Shown piece by piece: positions 45,511 through 57,447 of a stretch of 64,000 nt of DNA. This DNA comes from Coleophoma eucalyptorum (taxonomy: Eukaryota > Ascomycota > Leotiomycetes > Helotiales > Dermateaceae). A program made the position numbers and the translations under genes. The DNA lies in contig JALRME010000011.1 of the NCBI GenBank assembly GCA_026120035.1, forward strand, positions 868,001 to 932,000, written 5' to 3'. A model generated the notes under the pieces. That model had not been told where the DNA came from, searched no databases, and saw only the letters and a list, made by a program, of their open reading frames with translations. Within the stretch, counting starts at the first letter, position 1, and every line of letters begins with the position of its first letter.

Positions 45511-47533
45511 ATGGCTACCGAAGCTTCCCATTCACGATTTTCGTGGCACAATGCTGCTGTAGGGCCTTAATCTTAGAGATCCGAACTTTACCATCTGACA
45601 ATCTCCATAGATCGTGCTATCCTTATGCTTGGGTAGTGTTTGCTATGGCTACGACTTTAGTATTGCCACATTCACCTTTGGTCAACCGACGTTCTACTCG
45701 TACATGAACTTGACATCGGATGCTACTCAGGCAAGCCTCTATGCTTACTCGAACAACATGATCGATACGGTTCTCGGCCTTTTTTCAGCAGGAGCTGTCT
45801 TTGGGGCTTTCTTTGTAGCATGGTTTTGCGATGCATATGGCCGTAAGAAGTCCATTATAGTCGCGGCTATCATAAACATCATTGGTGGTGCTCTTCAAGC
45901 AGGCTCTGTAAATATTGGAATGTTCATTGCTGCACGTTTCATCACTGGTTTTGCTGCTGGTAAGAACCTCTCTTACTGCTTACACGATTTCTACGTTACT
46001 GATTTACTCTCTCAGCAATGTTCGTTACTCTGGTTCCTATCTATATCACAGAGGTTGCCCCACCAGCCATTAGAGGTTTTCTCGTGGGCCAACACGGTTT
46101 GTTTCTCATACTGCTTTTGACGTTCTTTTGATCCATTCTGAAAAGTATACTAGGCGCTTCTTTCCTTTTCGGCTATACTTTGGCATCGTGGATATCGGTC
46201 GGCTCATTCTTCAAAGGCGACTCAAGCTTTCAATGGCGATTTCCCGTCGCGATGCAAGTATTCTGGCCTGCGTTACTGCTGGTCTTTGTTGGAGGAATTC
46301 CAGAATCCCCACGTTGGCGTAAGTGTTTTATTAGTTTTCCCTAAGTTATGAAACTGAAAAGGGTTCACAGTCATCAGCCACAGAGAGACCGACAAGGCAT
46401 GGGATGTCATCTCTCGCTTGCATTACAGTTCAACAGACCCATCACAGTTGTTCGCTCGTGAAGAGTTCTTCCAGATGACCTCTCAGATCGCAGCCGATGA
46501 AGCAAATTATGGTAAAATCAGTATCATTGACATGTTTCGCAAGCCAAACTTTGCTAAACGGATGATCGCATCAGCCTTGATCATGGCCACGTCTCAGCTG
46601 ACGGGAAATCTTGTCATTTACAGTATGGTACCTCTCTACTTTGAATGGCCAGTACTGAGACTTGCATAGGCAATATAGCAATCCTATATAAAGGATTGGG
46701 GCTTAGCAGCAGCGTTTCTCTTCTCGTCTCGGCTGCATACATCACCTGGGCATTTGTCTGCAACTTTATCAATGCCACTTTTCTTGACCGGCTAGGCCGA
46801 GTTCGCTCCATGAGTATGTTCGCAATATTCACTCCTCTATCGCCCCCATTACTGATTATTTGGAACAGTCATTGGATTCAGCAGTGGAGCAGCTGTCATA
46901 GCCATTGAAACTGCGCTTGTTGCTACTTACGCTGGGACGGATAACAAGCCCGGTCTGTCGGCAACAGTCGCGATGCTATTTGCCTATATCACAACGTAAG
47001 TCTTTGAAACATATTTAACATACTAGAGCTTATAGACCATTTTAACAGCTATGGTGGATTCTGTGACACAACAATCTACGTGTATTGCGCCGAAATCTTC
47101 CCTACTCATCTCCGCGCAAAAGGTATGGGATGGAGTATAGCCGTCTTCATGTTGGCAACGATTCCTTACCTTGAAAGCTTCACGCTCGGCTTTTCCGTGA
47201 TTGGATGGCGGTACTATCTTATATTTATTGGAATGGCAGTTTTGGCAGTCCCCGCAATCTATTTACTCTGCCCTGAAGTAAGAACTTTTGAGAATCCTAT
47301 TGGAGACAAAAATACTGACTCTATGTAATTAGACGAAAGGATTATCTCTGGAAGAAATCAATGGTCTATTTGGAGACGAGGTTGTTGTTAAATTAACAGG
47401 TGTTTCGGATGAAGAGCGAGTGAGGCTAGAGGAGGCAGTGGGAGGTAAGCGGCAAAGAGATCAGAATGACACAGCAAATGATTGCGAGAAAGGAAGTATT
47501 AAGGAGTCTAGCCATGATATCACGTCTGTTTGA
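45511..47533 (+). CDS. MFS sugar-porter family transporter
   Basis: About nine exons. Exon 1 (ATG 45511, MATEASHSRFSWHNAA) joins after a 52-nt intron to IVLSLCLGSVCYGYDFSIAT. Sugar-porter signatures are visible: CDAYGRKKSIIVAAI (GRR/K loop), RFITGFAA, VPIYITEVAPPAIRGFLVGQ, the PESPRW motif (IPESPRW), LDRLGRVRSM, YVYCAEIFPTHLRAKG and PE|TKGLSLEEINGLFG near the end. The protein is of normal length (about 500-530 aa) with a polar C-terminal tail (NDTANDCEKGSIKESSHD). It is a plasma-membrane, proton-coupled importer of hexose, disaccharide, quinate or a similar compound by family; the substrate is not determinable. It follows the TetX-like monooxygenase and precedes the nitrilase on the same strand. 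Confidence 0.88.
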
Positions 47534-48831
47534 AAAAACAAATCATTTGAGGATTGCTATGTCCGAGGCTAGATAGAAAGACACGATCTTGTTATATTGT
47601 TTCCGTTTAGAACAGCGGTTCAAGATACTCAAGTCTAGAATTACTACATATTTTAATATTCACTGGTAGATAATCTACTTTCGGCAAGGGAGGAGAGTCG
47701 TATTCGGGGCAAGCAAGCATCTAATATTCACAACTAATCCTTTCCAATGCTGTGGAACAGAAAGTCTATCAAGATCCTCAGTGGTGAGTACACAATGAAT
47801 TTGCGACAAGATGGGTATATTCGTGATAAGTAAACTGGGTGTGGTCCAATATATAGCCAACTAATCAATATTATGAAGCTTACAATATCCAAATTCTAAG
47901 ACCTACGGGCAACCCTAAATATACCAGCTTAAACGAATCCAGCCAGTAGGTAATCTCCAACAGTCCATATTACAGCGCAATCGGCCCCAAAGTAAACTTA
48001 CAGCCGACAAAGTACGTCAGTCATGAGTCCAAGTTTGTTGACGGTATTTACTCATTATAGATTAACTGCCGTGGGAGATAACAATCGCCATATCAATGAC
48101 TAGCAGATGTGATTTTCCGATAACAGACCTTACAGGAAGCAGGTTTGGATAATCCTTATCCATGATAACCTACTACGGACATATAGCCTTGATGAACGTG
48201 CACTTTTCCATTGGCTCGCGTACTCGCATGTGGATTATGCCTAGCAAAGATAAGGTGATGCGAGCAGGTGTATCGAAATTTCGTTCAGAAACCGAACCCT
48301 GCTCTCTTTGTGTATTGTGGGCTGAATAACTATTCTGCAGGGTGAATGTAGGTAATATTTTGATGTTCGGGGGAAATTGTCTGATCCTCCAACAGCCGAT
48401 AGGTTAATGCTCTTCCGGTGCTAGAGAGCCGAGCTAGGTTAGTGTTAAAGCTTCATACGCCAAGTCCATACCTCACGAGACCTTCATACACTACTATTAG
48501 AGTAAGATAATTATCAGTAAAGTATGCACCTAAGACCCTTTATCTTAAATGAGGAGTATTAGGGTATTGAGTGGACAAGGATGGCCTCATTTCATACAAT
48601 CCCTCTCCGATAGGATAATCTGTATCCTTAACCTTGTAACAGCCAGCTGGATAATGTTGGTCCATTGGATTTAGTAATGTATATTTTAGAGAGAAGAATT
48701 CGAACGGGGGAACAGATCACAAAACATCTACTTTCTCAACTACTCACTGCTCACCTCTAGACCTTTTAAGCGTTTAAATCTCTAAAGTTTTCAATACCAC
48801 TTTCTTACTACCTACCGAGACTTTCACAACT
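47534..48831. other. Intergenic region upstream of the nitrilase gene
   Basis: About 1.3 kb, AT-rich, with no coding frame of interest. Its right end carries a pyrimidine-rich leader (48733-48831) typical of fungal promoters. No repeat was recognised. Confidence 0.4.
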
Positions 48832-49887
48832 ATGTCTATCCGCCAGTACAAGGCGGCAATCTCCCAGGCCGAACCCATTTGGTTTGACCTGGAAGGAGCC
48901 GTAAAGCGAACCATCAGTCTCATCGAAGAGGCCGCAGCCAATGCCGCCTCTCTAGTCGCCTTTTCTGAAGTCTGGATTCCAGGTTACCCTAACTTCCTAT
49001 GGGGTGGCACGTACAGTGAGAATATCCCGCTTGTTGCGAAATACATGAAAAATAGCATGTCTGCCCATGGACCGGAAATGCTACGAATACGCCAAGCGGC
49101 AGCCGCCAACAAAATTTATGTAGTCCTTGGCTTCAGTGAGAGAGTTGCCAGTAGCCTATATCTGGCTCAGGTTCTCATTGATTCCAAGGGCGATGTCCTT
49201 CTACACCGACGCAAGATCAAGCCCACTCATTTAGAGCGAACACTATTTGGAGATTCTACTGGTGATTCGTTGAAAACTGTTGTCGACACGCCCCTAGGCA
49301 AGATTGGTATGCTCAACTGCTGGGAGCATTTACAACCTCTTCTCAAGTACCATACCTACGCACAAGGAGAGCAAGTCCATATTGCCGCGTGGCCATACAA
49401 TGGCGAAAGTATTGGGGATGAGCCCTGGTCTGTCTGTAACGAGGCGAATGAAATTACGGCTAGCAGAATGTATGCTATCGAGGGAGGTGCTTTTGTTTTA
49501 GTAACCAATCAGCCTATCAGCGCTGAAGGCCTCAAGAAGAATAGCGAGGGTCATAATGCTACAGGCAAGACTTTTATGCTCGGAGGAGGTGGTGGAGGCG
49601 CTGCTGGTGTATTTGGACCAGATGGTCGCAAGTTGACTGAAGCCACTGATCCTACTTTCGACGGCCTTATCTACTGCGATATCGACTTGGACAAGATTGA
49701 TTCTGCTAAGACTCTTGCAGACCCCGTGGGCCACTACTCTCGACCAGATCTCTTGCGTCTTGTCGTAGACGATAAACCAAAGCATTATGTTGAGAAAGCC
49801 GACGGAACTCCGCCCCCAACTCTAATTTCCTTCTTTAAGCCTCTTGGAGAGACAGTGGCGGAGTTTGAAAAGGAATCAGCCCGTTAA
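48832..49887 (+). CDS. Nitrilase / cyanide hydratase-like enzyme, 351 aa
   Basis: An intronless gene with ATG at 48832. The catalytic triad of the nitrilase superfamily is complete: Glu46 in FSEVWIPGYP, Lys128 in RRKIKPTHLERT and Cys163 in LNCWEHLQPL. The CWEH motif and the YPN.LWGG..Y.. segment belong to branch 1, true nitrilases and fungal cyanide hydratases. Length 351 aa is normal. A Gly run (LGGGGGGAAG, about 246-255) is unusual. It would hydrolyse organic nitriles to acids, or HCN to formamide. These two options cannot be told apart by motif alone. It is cytosolic and forms helical oligomers by family. It converges with a Zn2Cys6 factor whose stop lies only 211 bp away. Confidence 0.93.
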   Translation: MSIRQYKAAISQAEPIWFDLEGAVKRTISLIEEAAANAASLVAFSEVWIPGYPNFLWGGTYSENIPLVAKYMKNSMSAHGPEMLRIRQAAAANKIYVVLGFSERVASSLYLAQVLIDSKGDVLLHRRKIKPTHLERTLFGDSTGDSLKTVVDTPLGKIGMLNCWEHLQPLLKYHTYAQGEQVHIAAWPYNGESIGDEPWSVCNEANEITASRMYAIEGGAFVLVTNQPISAEGLKKNSEGHNATGKTFMLGGGGGGAAGVFGPDGRKLTEATDPTFDGLIYCDIDLDKIDSAKTLADPVGHYSRPDLLRLVVDDKPKHYVEKADGTPPPTLISFFKPLGETVAEFEKESAR

Positions 49888-50098
49888 TCAGCGTTGTATA
49901 ACTGATTCTATAGGCCACAAGTACTTGCTACAATATGACTGGTCTTTAAGGGTTATGACCTCCGCAATGCCTATCCTGTACATAGATTTCACCCTTAAAA
50001 ACTCAATACCGCAGTAGTAGATGCTATATGATATGTACAGCGTATCTCCTAACAATATTCAAAAGAAATTTCTTTTAAATATATACTATGACAGAGTG

Positions 50099-52569
50099 TT
50101 ACATTTCTTCTTGATTATACATGGGTAGAATTTCATCAAATCTCATCCCGAACAGATCCTGATTTAAATCCACTGGGCCTGCAAAGTCGGATGAAGTGAT
50201 TGTAGTGTCGTATTCCAAGAGCCAGTTTATATCATCTGGCATAGAAGAGAAGAAGTCTTCAGGTCCAGAGGCCGTAGATGGTGCGGATATCTCCGAAACA
50301 ATGGCTGGCGCATTATTTGGCACTTTGGCGGGAACAGTCGAAGTTTCCGGGCGCTTGTCTTGCGAAGATGATTCACTTATTGCCCATTCCTCAGCAAGTA
50401 GCTGCAAAGCTAAAATAGCTCGACGACTCCAACTCCATGCAATACTCATTTCTTCTAGGCAAGAAATGTTAAATCTCAGTAATCTAATAGCTGTGCGCCG
50501 CACCAGTAAATCGTTCGAAGTAGCATTGAAAAGGTGAATGATAGACCCCGTGCCAACAGCATGGACAGTGGAGATGGGTATTTTCCTCTACATGCGATAG
50601 TTAGCTATTAAGATTTGAGAAAATCTAAGAATCACGTACCAGGGTGTAGTGGCTTTTATAGGCCCTGACTATGTTTGAAATTGCGTCAGCAGAAGCTGTA
50701 CAGGCGTTATTATGCGAATAATCATTTGTAGAGAGAAGGTCAGAAAGAGCAGTGGTGGATGAACGGCGCCGCAAAAAAGGTCGGTGAAGTAGAATACTAA
50801 TGACATGATATTGAAGACTAATTAACTGTTAGACCCCTGGGAGACAATTCAGAGAATGATTTACTTACTGAAAAGAATAGATATGTGGTGGAAGGGATAT
50901 CTTGATTGATGTTGGTAATTTTAGAAAGCTAGGAAGGTTGTTGTAGAAGGTGACCACTTTAAGATAAGTTTGTGTAGCTAAATCTTCTTTCTCAACCAGG
51001 CTTAGGCTACTATTTGGGGCATATCTGTGGATATATTAATATTTTATAGAAACATAATTTCAACAGAGGATAGTTACATCTCATCTAATGTGTTAGAAGC
51101 AATTCGAAACATCTTACAGGTATAACGCAGATTCGAAACACTTCTAGACATTGGATACAGTGTTGTTGGTGCGCCATCAGGATCTTTCCATGAACTAAGC
51201 TCAACTTCTGGGAGTAAGGATGGTTCTTGAGCAGTAATATCACGTTCTTGTATTATACCCGGGCGACCTAAGCCTAGACTGAAAAGCCTAATCCTCATTG
51301 TCAGCAGGTCTCAAGTAAGTTCCAAGGAACAATAATTACTTGTCGAGCATATAGCAGCCCCACCAGGCGATACTTCGAAGTTCTGCTTCTTCTTCAGATA
51401 GCTGATTACTCTTAACCCACCTATCACAATTAAGGTGAAGTCCTAGATTATATGCTGTGCGTATTGCAAAGCCTATTGACCTGTTAATAGCTATACATTG
51501 GAAAGCAAATCCGATATGCCTACCAGTATAGGTCCAACCGAGAGCCTCTTTATTGACGGCCATTTCACGTAATCCCAGTAATAAAGCAGCAACAACAGTG
51601 GATGTGACTGGGTGATGGGTTTCAGTTTGAAGAAGTAATTTAGCATGCTCTGCAAAGCTCTCGCCCGCTGTGTTTGGGTCTTCTTTGTCCGAGCGAACTT
51701 CCACCCTGTCTGAATATCGGGAAGCCAGCGCGAGAACAGAATAGAGCAATAGTGGAGTGAGATATCCATTCGGATTGTTTGCCTCTAAGCCGCGACAGAA
51801 TAATCTTTCATGCACAAGATATTGCCAAGGGTTCTGCCATGTCCAGTAGAGTGCTAATAAATGATCTCGTAGCTCTGTAGGAATTTGTGGCCAAGCTGGA
51901 TGAGGCATGTTGTCATGTAGGGATATCGGAGGCACTGCACTAGAATCCACAGCGTCATACTGGTGGTGCCGGAGGAGATTGAAGTAGCTTGGGGCACCAA
52001 AATATCTCAGTCGGCCATCTTCAGCCACACGCAGGTGGCCATACAAATCTGTCAGGTCTTCAACCGGATCTCTGACACCATTGGAGCTGGCTTCATGCAT
52101 TTCTCGAGCTTTGGGAGATGGATCTTTAACCTGGACTTCCGCGCTGAAAGCGGGATCAACTCTGAGAAGAGCCGGTGGGGCTGTGGCACCTCCCGGGGTC
52201 ACTTGCTGGTATTGCATCAACTGTTGTTCGAGGAACTGAACTCGACTACGAAGAGCATCTACATAGCGCTTACTCGGCGGTCTAATTCGTAGTTAGATTG
52301 TTGGAAGCTGGATACAAGGAGTAAGGCAGAGTTCACGTTACAACTTACTTCCGCCTCTCGTTCTCGAAAGCATATTGGCACTGTCTTTCATCACGAAGGC
52401 AAGGACCACATCGAGGTTGCTCACCATCACACTATAGTGCATGTTTATCAGTCCGAAGGGTCTAGGATGGAGGTAGAAGGGTTCATCAACGACTTACCCG
52501 TATTCTCTTGGTGCGACATGGTCCGCAAGCAACCGACACACGTTGACGACCTGCTGGCTTTTGTGACAT
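50099..52569 (-). CDS. Zn2Cys6 transcription factor next to the nitrilase
   Basis: Exon 1 (52569-52498) and exon 2 (52431-52349) join into CGPCRTKRIR|CDGEQPRC then CGPCLRDERQC-type zinc cluster, with the intron exactly before the third Cys. Exon 3 starts K|PPSKRYVDALRSRVQFLEQQ, the linker and coiled coil usual after such clusters, and runs through a fungal_trans domain (TAYNLGLHLNCDRW, LRSIAWWGCYMLD). A further exon continues with RLFSLGLGRPGII. The last exon ends at 50099 with a Ser/Pro/Asp-rich tail (DDINWLLEYDTTI) that looks like an activation domain. The general layout resembles NirA-type factors. It is nuclear and a candidate regulator of the nitrilase; internal exons between 50504 and 51073 are approximate. 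Confidence 0.87.
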
Positions 52570-53156
52570 GCCTTATACGCTATATGATGCCGTCGTTGGT
52601 AAAGTTCTGGTCCACAGCTTTATATTATAGTACCAGTTTAATCGCTCTGCTCGTCTCTTGCTACGGCCATGCTGTAGAGTAACCGGTGCCGAGTAATGTA
52701 CTGTCACGTGATTTAGCCCCGGTCAGTCTCTAAAGGGTTAGCCTTATCTAGACTAGCGGATAGACCACCTTTTGACAGTACGTAAGCGATAAGCACCAGC
52801 TGTGACACGTGACATGGATACGTGCCAGCCATAAAGACACACAGACATGTATAAAACATAGCTTGCTACAGCGGTATATTAAAGTTCTTACACGCGATGG
52901 GTAAGGCGACTCTTCAATGGCGCAGCATATTAATTGACTGACCTGACTTTAATTCGCATAATAATTGGCACCTAGTCGTGTAGGTCACCACCTTAATCTA
53001 CCGTGCATCCGCTTTTAATGTTAACTCCGAATTTCCGCACCCGCGTTCAACTTCAATTTATCTTCATTTTCACTGCTTGTACCGTGAGGCTCTTGGTAGT
53101 CCGGTTTCCTATTCTTGCTTGATTTCCTATCTTCCTATTCTCCTTCGTTTCCTTCA
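52570..53156. promoter_or_regulatory. Divergent promoter between Zn2Cys6 and metallo-hydrolase genes
   Basis: About 587 bp between divergent start codons. It contains CACGTGA-like cores at about 52705 (tgtcacgtgat) and 52806 (gacacgtgac), which are E-box-like. No coding exon fits. Confidence 0.45.
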
Positions 53157-54513
53157 ATGCGCTCTCTCTCCCGGCCTCTTCTACGGCGTCGTCCATTACG
53201 GGTCACCAACCAATGGCTACAGAAACAGTCTCCAGCTCATACAAGAGCAATTGCCTCTGGAAGAGCTGCAGCAGTAGCTTATGCTTGTTCTATGACAATC
53301 CCTAAGGCTTTGGGAGCTGTACCAGAGGACTCGGCCGTCAAGGCTCACCATTTGAAAGATGGGAAAGGCTTCACCAATCCATGGGAATCGTGGAAACAGA
53401 TGTCGGGCCCCCAGATTGGAAAAGCCGTGCTATGGTATGTAGTAAAGGTCAAGACGATCTGGACAAGATCTAATGGATTCCAGGGGAAGAATTACGGGGA
53501 AGTTTAAATCGCCCGACACTACCCCACCCACAGTCCCGGTCGTCCAACCTACCTTTCTCCCATCTAGAGTAACTCCACAACTACGAGCAACCTGGCTTGG
53601 CCACGCATGCTATTATGTTGAATTCCCCAGTGGTTTGCGGGTTCTCTTTGATCCTGTATTTGAAGAGCGCAGCGGTCCATTCTCTCTTTTGGGACCAAAG
53701 CGGTACACCCCAGCACCATGCAAAATCAATGATCTCCCTATTGTTGACCTGGTGGTAATAAGCCACAGCCATTACGATCATCTCTCTTACCAAAGCGTAA
53801 TGGAGATACACAAGAATCACCCCAATGCCACCTTCCTCGTTGGCCTGGGACTCAAGAAATGGTTCCACAATTGTGGAATAAAAAATGTAGAAGAACTCGA
53901 TTGGTGGAACGACATCGATATTACTTTATCTCCAACCACAGGCGAAAAACATATTACAAATGCGTCCACAGCGAGTGCTCCACACACAAACGCAGAGAGT
54001 TCAGATATAACAGCACGCATCTCCTGCCTGCCATGTCAACACATTTCAGCACGGACGCCGTTCGACATGGGCGTCACGCTGTGGTGTTCCTGGGCCGTAA
54101 CTTCTGGAGGGAAGTCTGTCTGGTTCGGCGGAGACAGTGGTTACCGCGCTGTACCCGAAGTTTCAGAAGACGTGGACGATTACGGAGAGGAATATGCACA
54201 TCTTCCGCGCTGTCCTGCATTCAAGCAGATTGGCGATCTGAGAGGACCCTTCGACCTAGGATTGATCCCTATTGGAGCTTATGATCCAAGATATATCATG
54301 AGTTCCGTGCATGCGAATCCGTTCGACAGCGTGAATATTTTCGTAGATACCAAATGTAAGAAGGCGATGGGTATCCATTGGGGAACGTGGGTGCTCACCG
54401 GTGAGGCTGTCCTTGAGCCTCCGATCTTGTTGAAGCAAGCTTTGAAAAGGAAAGGGCTGCCAGAAACAGGAGTTTTTGATGTCTGTGATATTGGAGAGAG
54501 CCGGGAGTTCTAG
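53157..54513 (+). CDS. NAPE-PLD-like metallo-beta-lactamase-fold hydrolase
   Basis: Two exons, 53157-53434 and 53484-54513, join in phase through a 49-nt intron (Trp codon split). The N-terminus is Arg/Ser/Leu-rich without acidic residues (RSLSRPLLRRRPLRVT), as in mitochondrial presequences. The enzyme part begins LRATWLGHACYYVEFPSG and holds the metal motif SHSHYDHLSY (HxHxDH), then the later ligands CQHIS, VWFGGDSGY and MGIHWGTW. These are the blocks of N-acylphosphatidylethanolamine-hydrolysing phospholipase D (UlaG-like) proteins. It would cleave a phosphodiester of an N-acyl phospholipid with two Zn ions; function in fungi is little known. Length about 435 aa. It diverges from the Zn2Cys6 gene. 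Confidence 0.9.
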
Positions 54514-55908
54514 CATTGCTTGGTTGCATGGAGTCTGGAAAATGCCTTAGCACAACTGTATTATATTATGTCAAACCACACTCTAAATCGATCTGCTTAA
54601 TAGCCTTAAACCAGAATTATTTCAAAAACAAAAGGTTCTGGGATAGTTACTAGTATTCTGTATATGATATACAAAGCCGTCAAATTTATCGGAATGATTT
54701 CCTATCTAGTTGTTTCAAAACATGCTTACAGGCTGGGCATTTGATATTCATTCTAAATATATTGAACAAAAATGATATACAATTCGGGCTACATACGTTA
54801 TTTTCATCAAGTGCCTTGATACAAAAGAAAAGGCGAAAGATCTCCTCTTTTTAATATATTATAAAATTCAATTCAAGAAGTACATAGCTCAGTGCTGGAT
54901 CAGTTTGTGTAATCTTGGAGTCCCCTCTCGCTTGACGGTACCGTATAAACCGTGCCTGACGATCATTTAGCCATACATGGGCACAATGCATAGCCAAATT
55001 TGTATAGCCAATCACGCGCGTGGGCAAAGCAAATCAGCTCTCGTGCTGGTGCATTAAGTAGCTAAGCCTGCAGCGATTGGGACTCGACGGTTCCATCGCT
55101 CTGGACAGTGGCGCCATGTTACTATAAGGCTGAAGCAACCATCAGTGATGCTGATTAGATACACTCTGATAAGGATGAATATAAGTGTTAAATTCTCGAA
55201 TTTTACCATCTTGCTATGTTGTAAACTACACCTATAATTCGGTCTTCACGTATTTATGGTGGATCTTCTGTTACCGTGAACAGCACTGTGCCTTAGACTG
55301 TCTTGGAGATTCAAGGTTCAATTAGAGAGGGTCACTGCTTGAAAATATATTCAACTATACTGGAATTTCTACTTGGTAACTGAAGGTTATCCTATATATT
55401 AAATTTAAGGATTCGTGGAATATGAAAATATGCTAACGCAGGCTGATATGCACCCAGCTGATTTGGGAAAATACTTCTTTTCCTGCGCTTTTAGCCTTAT
55501 CTATTGATCCCAGTATTATTTTATATCCCTTGGTATCTAGATTGATCTTTATATGAACGACATTTAAATGATCTAGGGGAGACTCTATTCTGTAGCCTCT
55601 CCGGATCAGACGTGTCCAAAACTTTCTTTAAACATGGCTGAACTCCACGAGGAAGTACTTGGCTCATACAACCGAGTTTTCTACAGGTAGTGTTTTGCAG
55701 AAAGAAAGACGCTTGGAGATGGAACAGAGCAAGAATAGTCTCATCATAGCCGGAGAAGTAACTGTATTCGATCCTACCACTTTTAAAGTATAGCCGCACT
55801 GATCATAAACCCATTATCACTGGAATGGGCAGATTGAATGGAAGGAAGAACAGAATGCGAGGAAGCTCGATTTCAACACAAGACATCCTTGTGAAGTCCA
55901 AATTCCGA

Positions 55909-55925
55909 TATATATATATATATAT
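55909..55925. repeat. (TA)n microsatellite
   Basis: An uninterrupted TA dinucleotide run of about eight units in intergenic DNA. Confidence 0.85.
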
Positions 55926-57306
55926 TGCAACTAAAATAAATTAGCAGAACCAGAATTCTGCAGTTTTGCGACAGTCGATCTTCCAGAATTTCACGTTTGG
56001 TTATGTATTAAATTTCTTTCATGACACAATCTTAGCGAAGTCACGATAGTACATGAACGTAACGACCATTACAACATACAATTATTTCTATGGTTAGGAA
56101 TTTCACAAGGGCTTAATGCTTTTACCTGGTCGTATATAATACCAATCCCGACTAGGAAGCTCGAGGGCTACACCCATGGTGTGAGAGCATGGACGACATA
56201 CTGGCGGCATATCACGAAATCATGTCCCGTCCTTGCGCTAAAAGTTACGGAACTAATTTCGGCTCTCGTGGTGGCAGATGAGTGGAGGCAAGCGACCTTC
56301 GATTACACAGTTGCCCTTTCGGGTAAAGTACTACCTTCTGTGTTGGACCGAAATCCTTCTGAATATTCTAGAAGAATCCCTCGTCGTTTTAAACTGCTGG
56401 GGCCTCCTCAGGATTAGGAGGATTATAAAATTTTGCATGTTTGTGGAGGCGCTCGAATTTGGATTGCTTCTCCGTGGCATTATCTAGCAATTTAAGCTTC
56501 TCGATTGTCCGGCCCACTTGGACCAAATTCAAAAAATAAATGGGGTTGTTTACAATGTCTTGTTAGATAATTCATCCCAGATAGGTGGATTTTCACACAC
56601 AGAATACCAATCTTATCTCTGGAATGGTCTCATGTTCATTGCTTCTTTTCGCGTGACTTCACGGCATTCTTATGCCTCACGTTATTCGGAATCGCATCAC
56701 TTTATTGCAACCTTTAAGAACCCCAAATAAGGTCTACCGAAGCTTACCCGCCGCGACTTTCCTTATCTAACTCTCTCTCGCCTGATGCGATAACGCGACT
56801 GGGTTGCTTCAAGAAGCAGCTACTTAACAGTTCAGGGCTGCATTATTCTCCTGCGGCACAACGGTTAATATATCCAAACCTTCTATACTTGAACACTATC
56901 ACTAGATAAGTTAGCATAATCAAGCTTTCATCGTTGATAGATAGGGATCTGCCAATCCGACAAAGGCATTGTTTTGCTCTGCCGTGTTACGGAGACCTAG
57001 ATATGCGCATATCACACCATTTAAGCATTTTCATTGGTGAAGTTGAGCCCACTAGAGCTAATTAAGCTGTGTCCGAGGTTATGCAGTCATACACAGATCA
57101 AGAAGGTACCGGACAGTATTGTACAGTAAGTACCTCACAGAGCACTAAGCTTGGGATTAGATTGAGGTGCTGCACCTAGAACTCTCAGAGCTCTTTGTGA
57201 CGTCGATATCATCTTCGTACTCGGTAGGCGGTATGATCGATCAACGTTGAAGGATTTCTATACCTTCCTCTCTGGGTTACCATCGTGCAGAGCATTCTAA
57301 TTAAGT

Positions 57307-57324
57307 GGGGGAGGGGGGCGGGGC
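57307..57324 (+). promoter_or_regulatory. G-rich promoter element with a CreA-type core
   Basis: The run gggggaggggggcggggc lies about 125 bp upstream of the peptidase ATG. It includes GCGGGG (57318-57323), which fits the CreA/Cre1 carbon-repressor consensus SYGGRG, and is G-rich enough to form a quadruplex. Function is inferred; secreted peptidases are often under carbon repression in these fungi. Confidence 0.35.
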
Positions 57325-57447
57325 GATCACAGTTTTATCTTGGAGATAAAGGCCTCCCGATTTATCGATAGCTACAAAACTTGGTCTTGGCCACTTCATT
57401 CCAAAGTCCCAATTGATCTGTCAAGCCAAGTTCGTGACATAGCAATT

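Larger units (their letters stand above)
54514..57447. other. Long AT-rich intergenic region
   Basis: About 2.9 kb. Frames at 55521-55799 (-) and 56181-56730 (+) lack a recognisable domain or splice pattern. A (TA)n tract lies at 55909-55925. A G-rich run (57307-57324) lies in front of the S53 peptidase gene. No LTR ends were found. Confidence 0.35.
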
